From positions 69,520,982 to 69,584,981 of the forward strand of contig NC_051067.1 of the NCBI RefSeq assembly GCF_004664715.2: a stretch of DNA of 64,000 nt. The letters run 5' to 3'. Numbering within the stretch: the stretch's first letter is position 1; every line of letters begins with the position of its first letter. Below, in pieces: positions 53,705-63,845 of the stretch. A model generated the notes under the pieces. It was not told the origin of the DNA. It ran no database searches and saw only the letters and a program-made list of their open reading frames with translations. The translations under genes and the position numbers were made by a program. This DNA comes from Peromyscus leucopus (lineage: Eukaryota; Chordata; Mammalia; Rodentia; Cricetidae).

Positions 53705-54080
53705 GTTTAACTGAGAATCCCACTCTAACTCACCCCAATAGACTCATATATTTAAATGCTTCCTCTCCAGTTGTTTGAACTATGTGGAAAGGAGTAGGAG
53801 GTGTGGCTTTGTTGGTGGAGGTGTGTCACTGGTGGTGGACTTTGAGGTTTCAAAAACCCATGCCATTCCCAGGTAACACTTTCTTCCTCCAACTTGTGGT
53901 TCAGAATGTGAGCTCTCAGCTCCTGCTCCAATGCCATTGTTGCTGCCTGTTTCCATGCTCCCAACTGTGATAGTCATGGACACTAACACTCTGAGACTGC
54001 CAGGTCCCCAGTGAACTCTTTCTTCTACAATTTGCTTTACTCCTTGTGTCTTATCACAGCAATGGAAAAGCAATCATGAC
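53705..54080 (+). mobile_element. Rodent interspersed repeat (L1/Lx 3'-end type)
   Basis: 'gctggtttaactgagaatcc', 'aggaggtgtggctttgttgg', 'tggtggactttgaggtttca' and 'gtgtcttatcacagcaatgg' are hallmarks of a common rodent repeat. The family name is uncertain. Confidence 0.75.
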
Positions 54081-54082
54081 AC

Positions 54083-54216
54083 TACGTGTGGTATTTCTGT
54101 AATTCCAGCAGCTGGGAGGTAAAAGTCAGAGGATCAGAAGTTAGAAGTTATCTTTAGCTACACAGTAGGTTCAAGATCAGCCTGGGCTACATGAGACCTT
54201 GTCTCAAAAACACTGT
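54083..54216 (+). mobile_element. B1 SINE
   Basis: 'gtgtggtatttctgtaattc', 'gttcaagatcagcctgggct' and 'acatgagaccttgtctcaaa', followed by a GA-rich tract at 54218-54262. Confidence 0.8.
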
Positions 54217-54884
54217 GTGGAAGGGGGGAGGGAAAGGAGAGGGGCAGAAAGAGAGGGGAGGTGCAGAGTTAAGCAGTAAATTCTGCTCATTTTCATGTGA
54301 ACAAACAGTTTTTAGTTATCATATAATACAGCGATCCACTTAAAAAAGATCACAATACTTCAAAAATACTAATTTTTATAACAGTTTGATGCTTCATTAA
54401 TTAATACTAATTTCTACTTTAGTTTCCTTCTTTGGTGTTCAAATAACACCATGCAAAAATTTAAAGAGAAAGGTTAATTACTTAACACTAATTCTTAAAT
54501 GTTGTAAGCTAACTGTGGCCAAATGCTATTATTGCAATTACAACAATGAATTATCAACTTGTTCCATAAAATTTAAGCAGAAGTGCTTTTAGTACATGTT
54601 AACATTAATGTTCAGCAACCACCAAAGGAAAAACAATAGTCTTGAAAGTTAAGCTGAAAGTCTTGGAGACATTTAAATAGAAGTGTAAAATGTATTTATT
54701 GGACCCAAAGAAGGCAGGAGAGAAAAGGATATGGAATACAGAACAGGCAGATCCAACCAGACAGGCAAACCAAAACAACAAAATGGCAGATGAGTTCCAA
54801 CAACAATAGTTGTCCTAGTTGAAACTAATAATCAGGCATTGCTTATCAGACTGACATCTTCAAAAGCAAGATGCATTCCAGAGG

Positions 54885-54958
54885 TAAGGCTAAGTGACAA
54901 GAGTGCTTCCTCAGCACACATGAGGCCCTGGATTCAATCTGTGGCACCACAGAAAACA
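54885..54958 (+). mobile_element. ID-type SINE
   Basis: 'gctaagtgacaagagtgctt' and 'gaggccctggattcaatctg' match the ID/tRNA-Ala-derived consensus. Confidence 0.7.
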
Positions 54959-55289
54959 CAAATCAAGACCAACTATGTGTAGTGTATGATTAATGTGCCA
55001 GGAAAACAAAAGGTTATGAATATAAAGAGCTCCAAGGTGAAGTGACTGGAAATATGCATATCATAAACATAAATTTTAAAACCTGGAGTAACTAAGTATC
55101 AAACTAAACTTGAACACACAGAGATAAGCAAGAAAATATAAGAGGGTCAGTTCATCAGAAAAACATAACAATTTTTGAAAAATTAGTCAAAAAATAGAGG
55201 GAAAAAGATTGCTATACTTTAAACCACATGATCAACCAATATGGATATGATTAATGATTTTAGATTTCTGTTTCTAACAGCTATAGAAT

Positions 55290-55560
55290 ATGAATCAATT
55301 TGGCTTGGTAGTTAAGAGCACATGCTGTGCAATCATGAGGACTGAGACTTGGATTCAAGTAACCACATTACAAGCCATTGATACAAATGGCTGTAACCTC
55401 AGCTCTGAGGGATTTTATGCCCTCTTCTGGCCTCTGGACTTGGACATGAGTGTTCGCTTGCATGCACACGTGCACACACACACAAATACACACCCATACA
55501 TGCATATACACTCATGTAGGCATGAGCAACAAAATGTCAATACAAATATACACATTTTAA
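55290..55560 (+). mobile_element. B3/B4-type SINE with (CA)n tail
   Basis: 'tggtagttaagagcacatgc', 'ttatgccctcttctggcctc' and a CA/TA-rich tail. It abuts the A-rich end of the next L1. Confidence 0.75.
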
Positions 55561-55564
55561 TCTT

Positions 55565-56160
55565 ATTAAGTAAATTTTTAAATTACTTTTTTCATTTATT
55601 TTGCATCCCGACTTCAGTTTCCCTTCCCTCCTCTCCTCTTGTTCCCTGCCCCCCTCACTTCCCTCCAACCCTCCATCCATTCCTCCTCTGTTTCTGTTCA
55701 GAAAGGGGCAGGCCTCCCATGGGTGTCAACAAAGCATGGCATATCAAGTTGAGGTAGGACAAAGCTCCTCCCTTTGTATTAAGTCTGGGTGAGGAGGCAG
55801 CCCAGTATGGGAAATAGGTTCCCAAAAGCCAGCTCAAGTGCCAAGGACAGGCCCTGATCCCACTGCTAGGAGTCCTACAAATAGACCAAGCTACACAACT
55901 GTCACATATGTAGAGGGCCTAGGTCTGTCCCATGCAGGCTTCCTAGCTGTCAGTCCAGAGTTTGTGAGCTCCTATGAGCCCAGGTTAGTTGTTTCTGTGG
56001 GTTCCCTTGTGATGACCTTGACCCCCCTGGCTCTACAGTCCTTTTTCCCTCTCTTCAACAGGATTCCTGAGCTCAGCCCAGTGCTTGGCTATGGATCTCT
56101 GTACCTGCTTCCATCAATTACTGGATGAAGGAGCTCTGATGACAATTAGGGTAGTCTAGT
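55565..56160 (-). mobile_element. L1 3' UTR fragment
   Basis: A good match to the other L1 3' UTRs in the window: 'ggcaggcctcccatgggtgt', 'gccaaggacaggccctgatc' and 'gaaggagctctgatgacaat'. The next 190 bp (56163-56350) are purine-rich on the + strand and may be an inverted L1 3'-end piece. Confidence 0.9.
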
Positions 56161-56714
56161 CTGAGAAAGACAACTACCACATGGTTTCTCTCTTTTGTGT
56201 GTCTTAGAATTTATAGTCTCATAAAATCATATAAGTAGCAGTGACAAGAAAGGAGAGGAACTGGGGAGCAGAGGGGACTAACAGGAGGAAGAGGTGTGGA
56301 AGAGTATGCCCTTATATAACCCCGTCTAATAACAATAAAATAAATTTTAAGGTGGAATTAGGAAGAAAATACAACATTTGGATTATCCCCAAATATGTAG
56401 CAAGTCAATAATACTGAATAATGTATGATTAAAAAAGAGACTATAACAAAATTTAATAACACTCAAAGAAGTAATAATGAAATAAAATAAAATAATGACA
56501 TCTTGCAAAGTGAGGTGAAGAGACCAGCCAGCCACTTCAGATTGCTTATAGTATGACTCAGTTTATATGAAATTCATATAAATACAAAGTTAATTTACAG
56601 TAATACCAATCAGTTCAGTGCTTGCCTGTGGGTTAAGAGTAATAAAGATTGAAAGAAGAACAAGAAAACTTTAGAGGGAGCCAAATTATTCAGTATCATA
56701 TTTTAATCATTACT

Positions 56715-56885
56715 GTTTATTTATTATGGTATATGTGTTTTAGATATGTGCAGGTAAGTCCAGCTGTCCCTAGAGGCTGAAGCCAAGGCATGGGATGCCC
56801 CTGGAGCTGGAGTTATGGGCAATATGAGTAACCCAGAGTGGGTGCAGGAAACTGAACTTTGGATCTCTGTAAGAGAAATTAGCCT
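56715..56885 (-). mobile_element. B3-type SINE remnant
   Basis: 'gctggagttatgggcaatat' and 'gtaacccagagtgggtgcag' read as a reverse B3 body. The head is missing. Confidence 0.6.
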
Positions 56886-57059
56886 GCTTTTTTGAAAGGA
56901 TTAAATATTTTATTCATTTTTTATTAGTTAAAACTTTATTATAAAGAATTTGCTAATAAAAACTTTATACACCAAAACTAATGACACCCAAGTCTACATC
57001 TCACTGAACTTCTACACAATTAGAGTAGCCATTCTAAAGCTATGGAGCTTTATATTGGA

Positions 57060-57700
57060 TTTTAATTGATTAATCTTTAACGTTTTATTTAAGATATAGT
57101 TACATCACTTCCCCTTTTCCCTCCAGCTCCTCCCCTTCACTCTCAAATTGAGAGCCTCATTTTCTTTGATTGTTATTGCTACATATGCATGTATACATAA
57201 ATACAACCTGTTAAGTCCATTTTTGTTGTTTAGATATATAAGGTTTCAGGGGTGACCAATTATTATTGAATAACCAAGTCAGGAGGCACATCCTTGGGAG
57301 AATCTAATTCTCCCTGTCTCTCAGTAATCATTAGTTGCCTGTAGTTCTTAGTCTAGGGGTGGGACCCTATGAGATCTTTCCTCTTCTGAGTTAGCTTGTC
57401 TGTTGATATTGCCATTGTTCAGATGCTGTTTATGCAGCCGTTTTTAGGAGAGGCAGTCTCACAGCAGACTTCTTGGTACTCTGGTCCTTAAAATCTTTCT
57501 GCCCCTCTTCTGTGATGTTCCCTGAGCCATAGATGCTGAAGCTGTGCTGCAGCTGTATCCATCGGAACAACCCATTGATCTCTGTAGTGTGTCCAGTTGT
57601 GGTTTTCTCCATTTGCTATATAAGGAAGCTTCTTTGATGAGGGGTGATGGTTACACTTATCTGTAGGTGTGAGAATAAGATTTAGAATTTAGTTAAATAT
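57060..57700 (-). mobile_element. Older L1 3' UTR (Lx-type)
   Basis: 'cacttccccttttccctcca', 'gcatgtatacataaatacaa', 'tatccatcggaacaacccat' and 'tgatggttacacttatctgt' fit an older rodent L1 3' UTR subfamily, clearly different from the younger one at 55.6 kb. Confidence 0.7.
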
Positions 57701-58250
57701 TTATGCAAAAAGGCAATAGTAGATTTTCTTCTGAGATCCATGGTCTCACTAGGCCAGGACAATTGACTAAGTTTCTAGTTAGCCCTCTTAACTGTGGAGC
57801 TGTCCTCATGGCCATCACATTCCATATCTTGCTTTAGATAAGGTTACTTGGGTAGATATAGTTATTTAAGTTTGTTAATTTGCATATCTACAATCTGTAT
57901 GTTTCAATAATATAAATTTTATCTTGATTTCAAAAAAAGAGAAAACAGCACATTTTGGTATGCTTTTCTTCAAAGTATGTTTACTTTCTTCATGTCTTTT
58001 TTAAGAAAATGCTTCCAGATGTCTTGAAATTCTCCTCTAAAGCCAAGAGATTTATCTTTACTGCATCAGCTTCTTTAATTAATAGTTGGAAAATTGGACA
58101 CTTCTGATTACTTATGTTTTACTTTAAATTATTTATAGAACCTTCCAATTTACTTGCTAATAGTAAATTTAGCTAATTCTTGGAATAATAACTTTCCACC
58201 AGGCAGGTTCTGAGGGCGTGGCATATTTAACCTACTCAGCCTCTCCAGGA

Positions 58251-58441
58251 GGAGTTCTCAACCTTCCTAAAGCTGTGACACTTTAACAGTTTTTCATGTT
58301 GTGCTGACCCTCAACCATAAAATTATTTTCATTGCTATTTCATAACTTTAAATTTGCTACTCTTACGAACTGTAATGTCAGTTATCTGTGTTTTCCGGTG
58401 GTCTTAGCAACCCCTGTGAAAGGTTGAGCACTGCTGCTCTA
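58251..58441 (-). mobile_element. URR1-like hAT MITE
   Basis: Inverted ends 'ggagttctcaaccttcctaa' and 'aaaggttgagcactgctgct', with the middle 'ccataaaattattttcattg'. It is the reverse orientation of the copy at 38.55 kb. Confidence 0.88.
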
Positions 58442-59364
58442 CAGCATCCTGTCATCCCTTTCACACATGAAGTTTCAGAAGCACGGAGTCTGTCCTTTGC
58501 CCGAAGGTCCCATGCATGTAGCACTTTACCAGTACACTGCCCTCCCAAGGTTATTGCTTCTCATGTTGCTTGGGTGATTCTACATTCATTTAGTGGTCAG
58601 TTCTCCTCTACTAAACGATCCCATAGGTCAGACAGGAAACACCAACTTTGCCAACTCCATTGTAATATAAAAAGGAGCCTTGTTACTTCTCAGATCCCAT
58701 CCCTCAACAGTCTGAAAGCAAAACCCGTGCAACTATTTAAATCATGAGTTAGCTATGCATCAGGTGGAGGCTTTTGTACAGTTGACTGACTGAAACAAGT
58801 TAAATCCATCTCATGATCACCCACAGACAAACAATAGTCTCTCTAATCATCAATGCATGATAATATATTTTTTGTAAGACTTGGTATCCCAGGTCTTGAG
58901 AAACAGACAGTGTGGAAACATTGCTGTCACTGTTAGAGGGACAGTTTTAGCCTGTGTTTTCAATGATATTGACTCCTAAACTGTACACACCAAGCAAACT
59001 GTACCTTAGCAGTTTCAGGTTTTTCTTCCTCTACTTCATACATGAAACTTTATTTACTGACTCTAATAACATGATCTAAATTGAAACTCAAAGCTCTAGC
59101 CAAGTGTTATTTAGGGGGAGGGTATTGTCCTCACCAGTCTCTATCTCCCTGAGATATATCACCACAGATGGAATCCTGCTCATATTCCCTTCTAGGAACC
59201 TGAAGCAGACATCAGGCCACAATAGTATTTCAATTGTAAGTACATCAATAACTCGGATTCCAATTCTGAGGTATACAAATTACCAAACTAACATCTTCAG
59301 CAGCTAAGTGAATCCATGTTTTTATTTCTGCAAAATTCAAAGGATTTTAGTCTTAAGTATGAGA

Positions 59365-59895
59365 TGTGAGATCAGTGAACTTGAGTTTTCCTGGGGATCT
59401 TGGAATTTTCAAGAGCAGCTTTGGTCTGAATCGTAAAGTGTTCTTATTAATAAGATCAAACCCAGACCAGGTATTGGGGTGAAATGCTGGATGGTCAGAG
59501 AGACAGAACAAGACACAGCGAACCTCACCTGGCCAACTTCTCAGCTGATCTTGTTTCCTCAGCCTGGAAGCCTCTGTGTCCTCATCCCAATGGCTCTCAG
59601 CTGAACTGCTGCTCAAAAGCCTGAATGCTTAACCAGGCCAAATGCTTAACTAGCCAAATGCTACTAGTTTCTAGTCCTCATACCTTATATACCTTTCTGC
59701 CTTCTACCATGACTCCCTGGGATTAAAGGCATGAGTCACCATACTTGGCTATATCCTTGAACAGATGGATTTCTGCCTCTGGAATGCTAGGATTAAAGGC
59801 GTGTGCTACCACTGCCTACCCTCTATGTTTAATATTGTGGCTGTTCTGTCTTTGACCCTAGATAAGTTTATTTCCGGGAACACAATACCACCACA
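59365..59895 (-). mobile_element. 3' LTR of antisense non-autonomous ERV
   Basis: The minus strand begins TGTGGTGGTATTGTG right after a polypurine tract. It carries a TATA box (TATATAAGG, 59683-59691) and B1-box-like sequence ('gcctttaatcccaggga'), and matches the LTR at 61316-61778 from about 59473 to 59895. The outermost ~108 bp (59365-59472) have no counterpart in the other LTR. The outer end, tgtgagatcag on the + strand, is my best guess from the TG/CA rule. Confidence 0.75.
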
Positions 59896-59909
59896 TTTCC
59901 CCTTTTTTG
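59896..59909 (-). promoter_or_regulatory. Polypurine tract (ERV plus-strand primer)
   Basis: The minus-strand sequence CAAAAAAGGGGAAA is immediately upstream of the TGTGG start of the left LTR, as expected of a retroviral polypurine tract. Confidence 0.85.
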
Positions 59910-59997
59910 TCTAAAATTTTAAAAAAAGATTATAACTTATACAAGAAAAATTATATCCAATAAGTATATACAATATACACAGTCAAGATTACATTAA

Positions 59998-60300
59998 CGA
60001 TGTCTAGTCCATTAACATTTGACAGATTCAGACAAAAAATTCCATTATATATATAACAATGTCCAGTCCAGTAACATTTGACAAATTCAGACAAAAAAAT
60101 TTCATTACTTATCTTATTTAAAACAAGTAATTCCTTTTTTAAAGTATTTTTTCTTTCCATAATAGATTCAGTAATCTACCTTTTGTCATTTTTATGTCTT
60201 CCTCTTTTTCTTTTTAGTGTAGAATCAGTGATCTACCCATTTATCCTATTATTCTTTATCTTTTTTTCTCAGAATAGATTCAATGATCTATCTCATATCT
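59998..60300 (-). repeat. Tandem motifs in ERV 3' internal region
   Basis: Two copies of an approximately 57-bp unit (with 'ccattaacatttgacagatt' versus 'ccagtaacatttgacaaatt') are followed by three spaced copies of a motif like 'aatagattcaatgatctatc' near 60163, 60223 and 60272. The position just upstream of the polypurine tract is where simple betaretroviruses keep RNA transport elements; any such role here is a guess. Confidence 0.7.
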
Positions 60301-60854
60301 ATATTCTTTTCTGTTTTCTTTCTTTTTTAAACAAAACTTCTGAATCTAATCTCCATGTTCAGCTTTTTTCCTGACCATTAACAATTAACAACTTGTAACC
60401 AACCACCATAAACAATGACAATATCCATAACTCATTAAATGACCAAAACCTCCCATCCCACCTCTTGGGAATGTGGGTGTCCTCTTCTTAAAATTACTTC
60501 CATCTTTAGGAAATCCTGAAAAGAAAATTTTGGGTTACTTGTCAAGTACTGTATCATTTGTCCAGTTGCTGCATAATGAGAAAGTGCAGGGCTTGTTTCA
60601 AGTCCTTATTCAAGTAGTCTGTCAGGCTGGATAATCTCAGCTAGCCATCTCAAAATTGTCCTAAGCAGTTTGTAGTCCAAAATCAATCTTTTGGTGGTGT
60701 TAATCAGCTTAATGGCTTTACTACAGTCCTTGTGGAATCATCATTGTGGAGTCCTGTTGTCTTTTTGAAGATTTCAAAGTCACCGTTAGGCGTGGTCATG
60801 GTTCACTTTTTTGGGGGGTGGGAGAGGGGCCTTTCTGTGGTTTGGAGTAATCAT

Positions 60855-61115
60855 AGTCTAATAAATGTCTGTCTTTTGGAACCATAAACATTCTTCCCTA
60901 GAAAAGAAAATCTTCACAGCAATTTCTTCCCACCATTTGTTTTACCAAACTTTTCCAAACTGACCTTTGCCGATGCTTTCTTGTAACACGATGGTCCTGG
61001 CAATTGTTCTCTGAACAATTTGTCCCAGGTGGCTGCATCACTACAGTCACCAACATGGTGAGAAGAAGCCAGCAACTCGGAGCAGCTGCCACTTCCTCCA
61101 TGGTCCCACCACTGT
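60855..61115 (-). pseudogene. TGFBR1 (ALK5)-derived segment captured in ERV
   Basis: On the minus strand a start codon at 61101, in context GGTGGGACCATGGAGG, opens MEEVAAAPSCWLLLTMLVTV then VMQPPGT. This resembles the signal peptide of TGF-beta receptor type I, encoded by its exon 1. From 61016 downward another frame reads [18 protein letters not shown], then QFGKVW, stop, NKWWEEIAVKIFFSREE, and after CLWFQKTDIY another stop. This is the receptor's GS-box end, glycine-rich loop (GxGxFGxV) and the catalytic-lysine strand (AVKIF), ending soon after. KW and EE in the loop strand favour TGFBR1 over the activin receptor ACVR1B. No intron separates the two pieces, and the ectodomain, membrane helix and rest of the kinase are absent. 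Two stops and the frame offset make it a pseudogene. It lies about 190 bp inside the 5' end of the ERV. Confidence 0.9.
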
Positions 61116-61300
61116 TTTTGGCTAGGTCCCAGCTGAAGCTTCTCCTTAGCAAGTCTCCTAGGATGGCCTCAAACTCGGGATCCTCCTGCCTCTGCCCCTT
61201 CAGCAAATCTAACCCGCATGCATCACCACAACCGGACGAGTGCAGCTCTGGCCTGAGCTGGGGCCCACAAGCACCTTTTTTTTATGAATTCGTACCACGA

Positions 61301-61313
61301 ACGTTGGGCGCCA
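61301..61313 (-). promoter_or_regulatory. ERV primer binding site (tRNA-Lys1,2 type)
   Basis: The minus strand TGGCGCCCAACGT lies two bases inside the right LTR and matches the first 13 bases of the tRNA-Lys(1,2) primer site used by several betaretroviruses and lentiviruses. The remaining 5 bases of the usual 18 do not match well. Confidence 0.85.
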
Positions 61314-61315
61314 GA

Positions 61316-61778
61316 TGGAGCATGAACCTTAAATTTTTATTGGGGTGAACTGGAAGATCAGAGAACCAGAACAAGCCACAGCTACCTCACCTCACCGGAT
61401 CCTCAGCTGATCTTGTTTCCTCAGACTGGAGGCCTCTGAGTCCTCATCCAGAATGGGTCTCAGCTGAACTGCGTTGCTACAAGCCTGAACACTTAACCAG
61501 CCAAATGCTTCTAGTTTCTGGTCCTCATGCCTTATATACCTTTCTGCCTTCTACCATGACTCCCTGGGATTAAAGGCTCACTTTCTGGGATTAAAGGCAT
61601 GAGTCACCATACTTGGCTATATCCTTGAACAGATAGATTTCTGCTTCTGGAATGTTAGGATTAAAGGCGTGTGCTACCACTGCCTATCCTCTATGTTTAA
61701 TATTGTGGCTGTTCTGTCTCTGACCCCAGATAAGTTTATTAGAGTGCACAATATTTCAGGGAACACAATACCACCACA
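61316..61778 (-). mobile_element. 5' LTR of antisense non-autonomous ERV
   Basis: A 463-bp LTR, on the minus strand TGTGGTGGTATTGTG...GCTCCA, with a TATA box (TATATAAGG, 61530-61538) and an AATAAA signal near its 3' end. It contains two B1-box-like 'gggattaaagg' copies about 20 bp apart plus another copy further in; the left LTR lacks one. It also has an extra 'agagtgcacaatattt' absent from the left LTR. The two LTRs are thus related but not twins. Confidence 0.85.
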
Positions 61779-61989
61779 AGCAGCCCTTTAGTTATGACCT
61801 CAGGCAACTTGATTTTATTTAGATCCCTACTAGGCCTCAGCATCAGGAGACTGTGGGCAAGATGGCAGCTCCCAGGTCTGCTCCTGTCTGCCACTTTCCT
61901 GTTACGGTTCCAAAATACATGCTTCTCTAGAGGTAGGGATGCAGGACAAGTACCTGTATTACTGACCGTCATCTTTCACTTTGAAAACT

Positions 61990-63510
61990 CTTGCCCAGTA
62001 CTCTTATTGCTCAAGACTGTTTTGGCTCTGTAGGATCTTTTGTGTTTCTGCATGTATTTTTGCTTTTTTTTTTCTATGAAAGTGGAATTGAAGTTTTTAT
62101 TGGGATTGTATTGAACCTGTATGTTTCCTTTGATAGTATGGATTTTTCACAAATTTTACTTTTCTGATCTGTGAGCATTGGTAGTCTCTACATCTTCTAT
62201 TGTCTTCCTCAGTTTCTTTCTTTAGTGTTTTGAAATTTTAATTTTCACTTTCTTAGTTAAGATTATGCTGAGGTAATTTTTGCGGTGAGGGGTGCCTATT
62301 GTAAAATGTTTCCCTGGTTTCTTTCTCAGTATATTTGTCATTGGTGTATAGGAAAGTAACTGATTTTTGTGCATTAAATTTTTTACCGTGCCACTTTGCT
62401 GAAAGTATTTATCAGTTATAGAAGTTCTCTGATGGACTCTTAGAGTCTTTTAAGTATATATTCTGAAAATACAAGTAGCTTTATACAGACTGAGCAGGTT
62501 GTAGTTATGTGTTCAGTACTATCTTTCTACCTACCTACCTAGCTATAATTAATGAAAAATGGGGCTGTGAAATTGAAAGACAACAAAGAGGTTCTGGAGG
62601 GGGCAGAGGAAAGAGGAAACGATGCAATCATATCTCACAAATTTAAAGACATAATTTTAAAAAGAATACTTTTACCTCTTCCTTTCATATTTATAACTCT
62701 TCTCTATGTTGTATTGCTCTAGCTAAGAGTTCAAGTGCTGTATTGAAAAGGTGCATGGACATTGGTCAGTCTCGTCTCTTTTTTGATGTTAATAGAAATG
62801 TTTCTAGCTTTTCCACATTTAGCATGACCTTATATATAGGCTTGTTGTTTTTTTGTTTGTTTGTTTTTGTTTTTTGTTTTATGTTTCTTGTTTTTTTTTT
62901 TTTTTTTTTTTTTTTTGGTTTTTCGAGACAGGGTTTCTCTGTGTAGCTTTGCTCCTTTCCTGGGACTCACTTGGTAGCCCAGGCTGGCCTCGAACTTGCA
63001 GAGATCTGCCTGGCTCTGCCTCCCAAGTGCTGGGATTAAAGGCATGTGCCACCACCGCCCGGCTAGGCTTGTTTTATATAACCATTGTTGAGGAATGTTC
63101 CCTCTATCTCAAGTCTCACTGGAGCTTTTATCATATTTTTTGATTTATTCAATTTTGCATAGGACTTTTTTTCATCTACTGAGATTATCAAGTGATTTCT
63201 TTCCCTGAGTCTATATTGAAGCTCTGGTGTTTACTTACATATGTTGAACCATCTCTGCACACCTGGAATGAAGCATATTTGATTGTAGTAGATGAATTTG
63301 CAAGTGTTTTGTTGAGAATTTTTGCATCTATGTTCATCAAGAAAATAGGTCTATAATTTCTTTCATTGCATCTTTATTAAGTTTAGCTTTAGCTATCAGT
63401 ATAATTCTGGCTTCATAAATTTGAAAGTATTCCTTCCTTTTCTATCATATGGAATAATTTGAAACACTTCAGTGTAGTTCTTCTTTAAAGGTCAGGTGAA
63501 ACTCTATGGT
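61990..63510 (-). mobile_element. Old L1 ORF2 fragment (interrupted)
   Basis: The + strand shows 'ttattgggattgtattgaac', 'agaagttctctgatggactc', 'cacacctggaatgaagcata' and 'ttgttgagaatttttgcatc', all reverse-strand L1 ORF2 (reverse transcriptase region). A B1 interrupts it at 62847-63063, and 62500-62700 may hold other inserted sequence. It has many stops and is antisense to PLXDC2. Confidence 0.85.
62847..63063 (-). mobile_element. B1 SINE nested in L1
   Basis: A reverse B1 body (62918-63063) with a long T-rich (A-tail) side. The 10-bp target duplication taggcttgtt is at 62837-62846 and 63064-63073, so the B1 landed in the older L1. Confidence 0.94.
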
Positions 63511-63599
63511 ATATTTATTTCAGCAACAACATTACTGATAATATTAGCATGATTGATAGAGCATCATAATGCGTAGGATAGCAATTATTCTGAACAGCA

Positions 63600-63775
63600 G
63601 TAGCAGCAGACATTTCACCAAATACCCACCATATGTGAAGACCAATGCCGACCACTTTATAAGCATCACCCCATGTCTTCAAAGCCATCATGGGTTAGGA
63701 AGCACTGTTATGCTCATTTTTGAATAGGACACAGAATGGAAGAGACACTCTTGTCCTTTTGATCAGACAGTGTGA
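63600..63775 (+). repeat. MIR SINE
   Basis: The MIR order is clear: 'ataccc(a)ccatatgtgaa'-like start, 'gccgaccactttataagcat', 'caccccatgtcttcaaagcc' and 'gttatgctcatttttgaata'. Confidence 0.65.
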
Positions 63776-63845
63776 GCTGCTCCTATTCTTGGCAGCCTAA
63801 AGGCTGTGTATCAGGTTAGTGTTGGAGAAATGTATCTATTGTGTG

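Larger units (their letters stand above)
59896..61315 (-). mobile_element. Internal region of non-autonomous ERV (1.4 kb)
   Basis: This lies between two related LTRs in the order expected for a minus-strand provirus: primer binding site next to the right LTR, polypurine tract next to the left LTR. No gag, protease, pol or env similarity is visible. Instead, the 5' third contains a host-derived TGFBR1-like segment (60855-61115), followed by about 950 bp of AT-rich non-coding sequence. That sequence includes a tandem pair (59998-60112) and three copies of a tagat(c/t)a(t/c)tga-type motif (60160-60295). The element would depend on other retroelements for mobility. Confidence 0.78.

Noticed and set aside
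59410..59418. agcagc left of the left LTR, matching agcagc just after the right LTR, as a target duplication
   Set aside because: It would place the LTR end at a site not starting with TG and inside the ~108-bp segment that may itself be LTR; a six-base match is easily due to chance.
61004..61348. Open frame of 114 codons on the + strand across the ERV 5' region
   Set aside because: It is the shadow of the minus-strand TGFBR1-like segment and the primer-site/LTR border; no product is recognisable.
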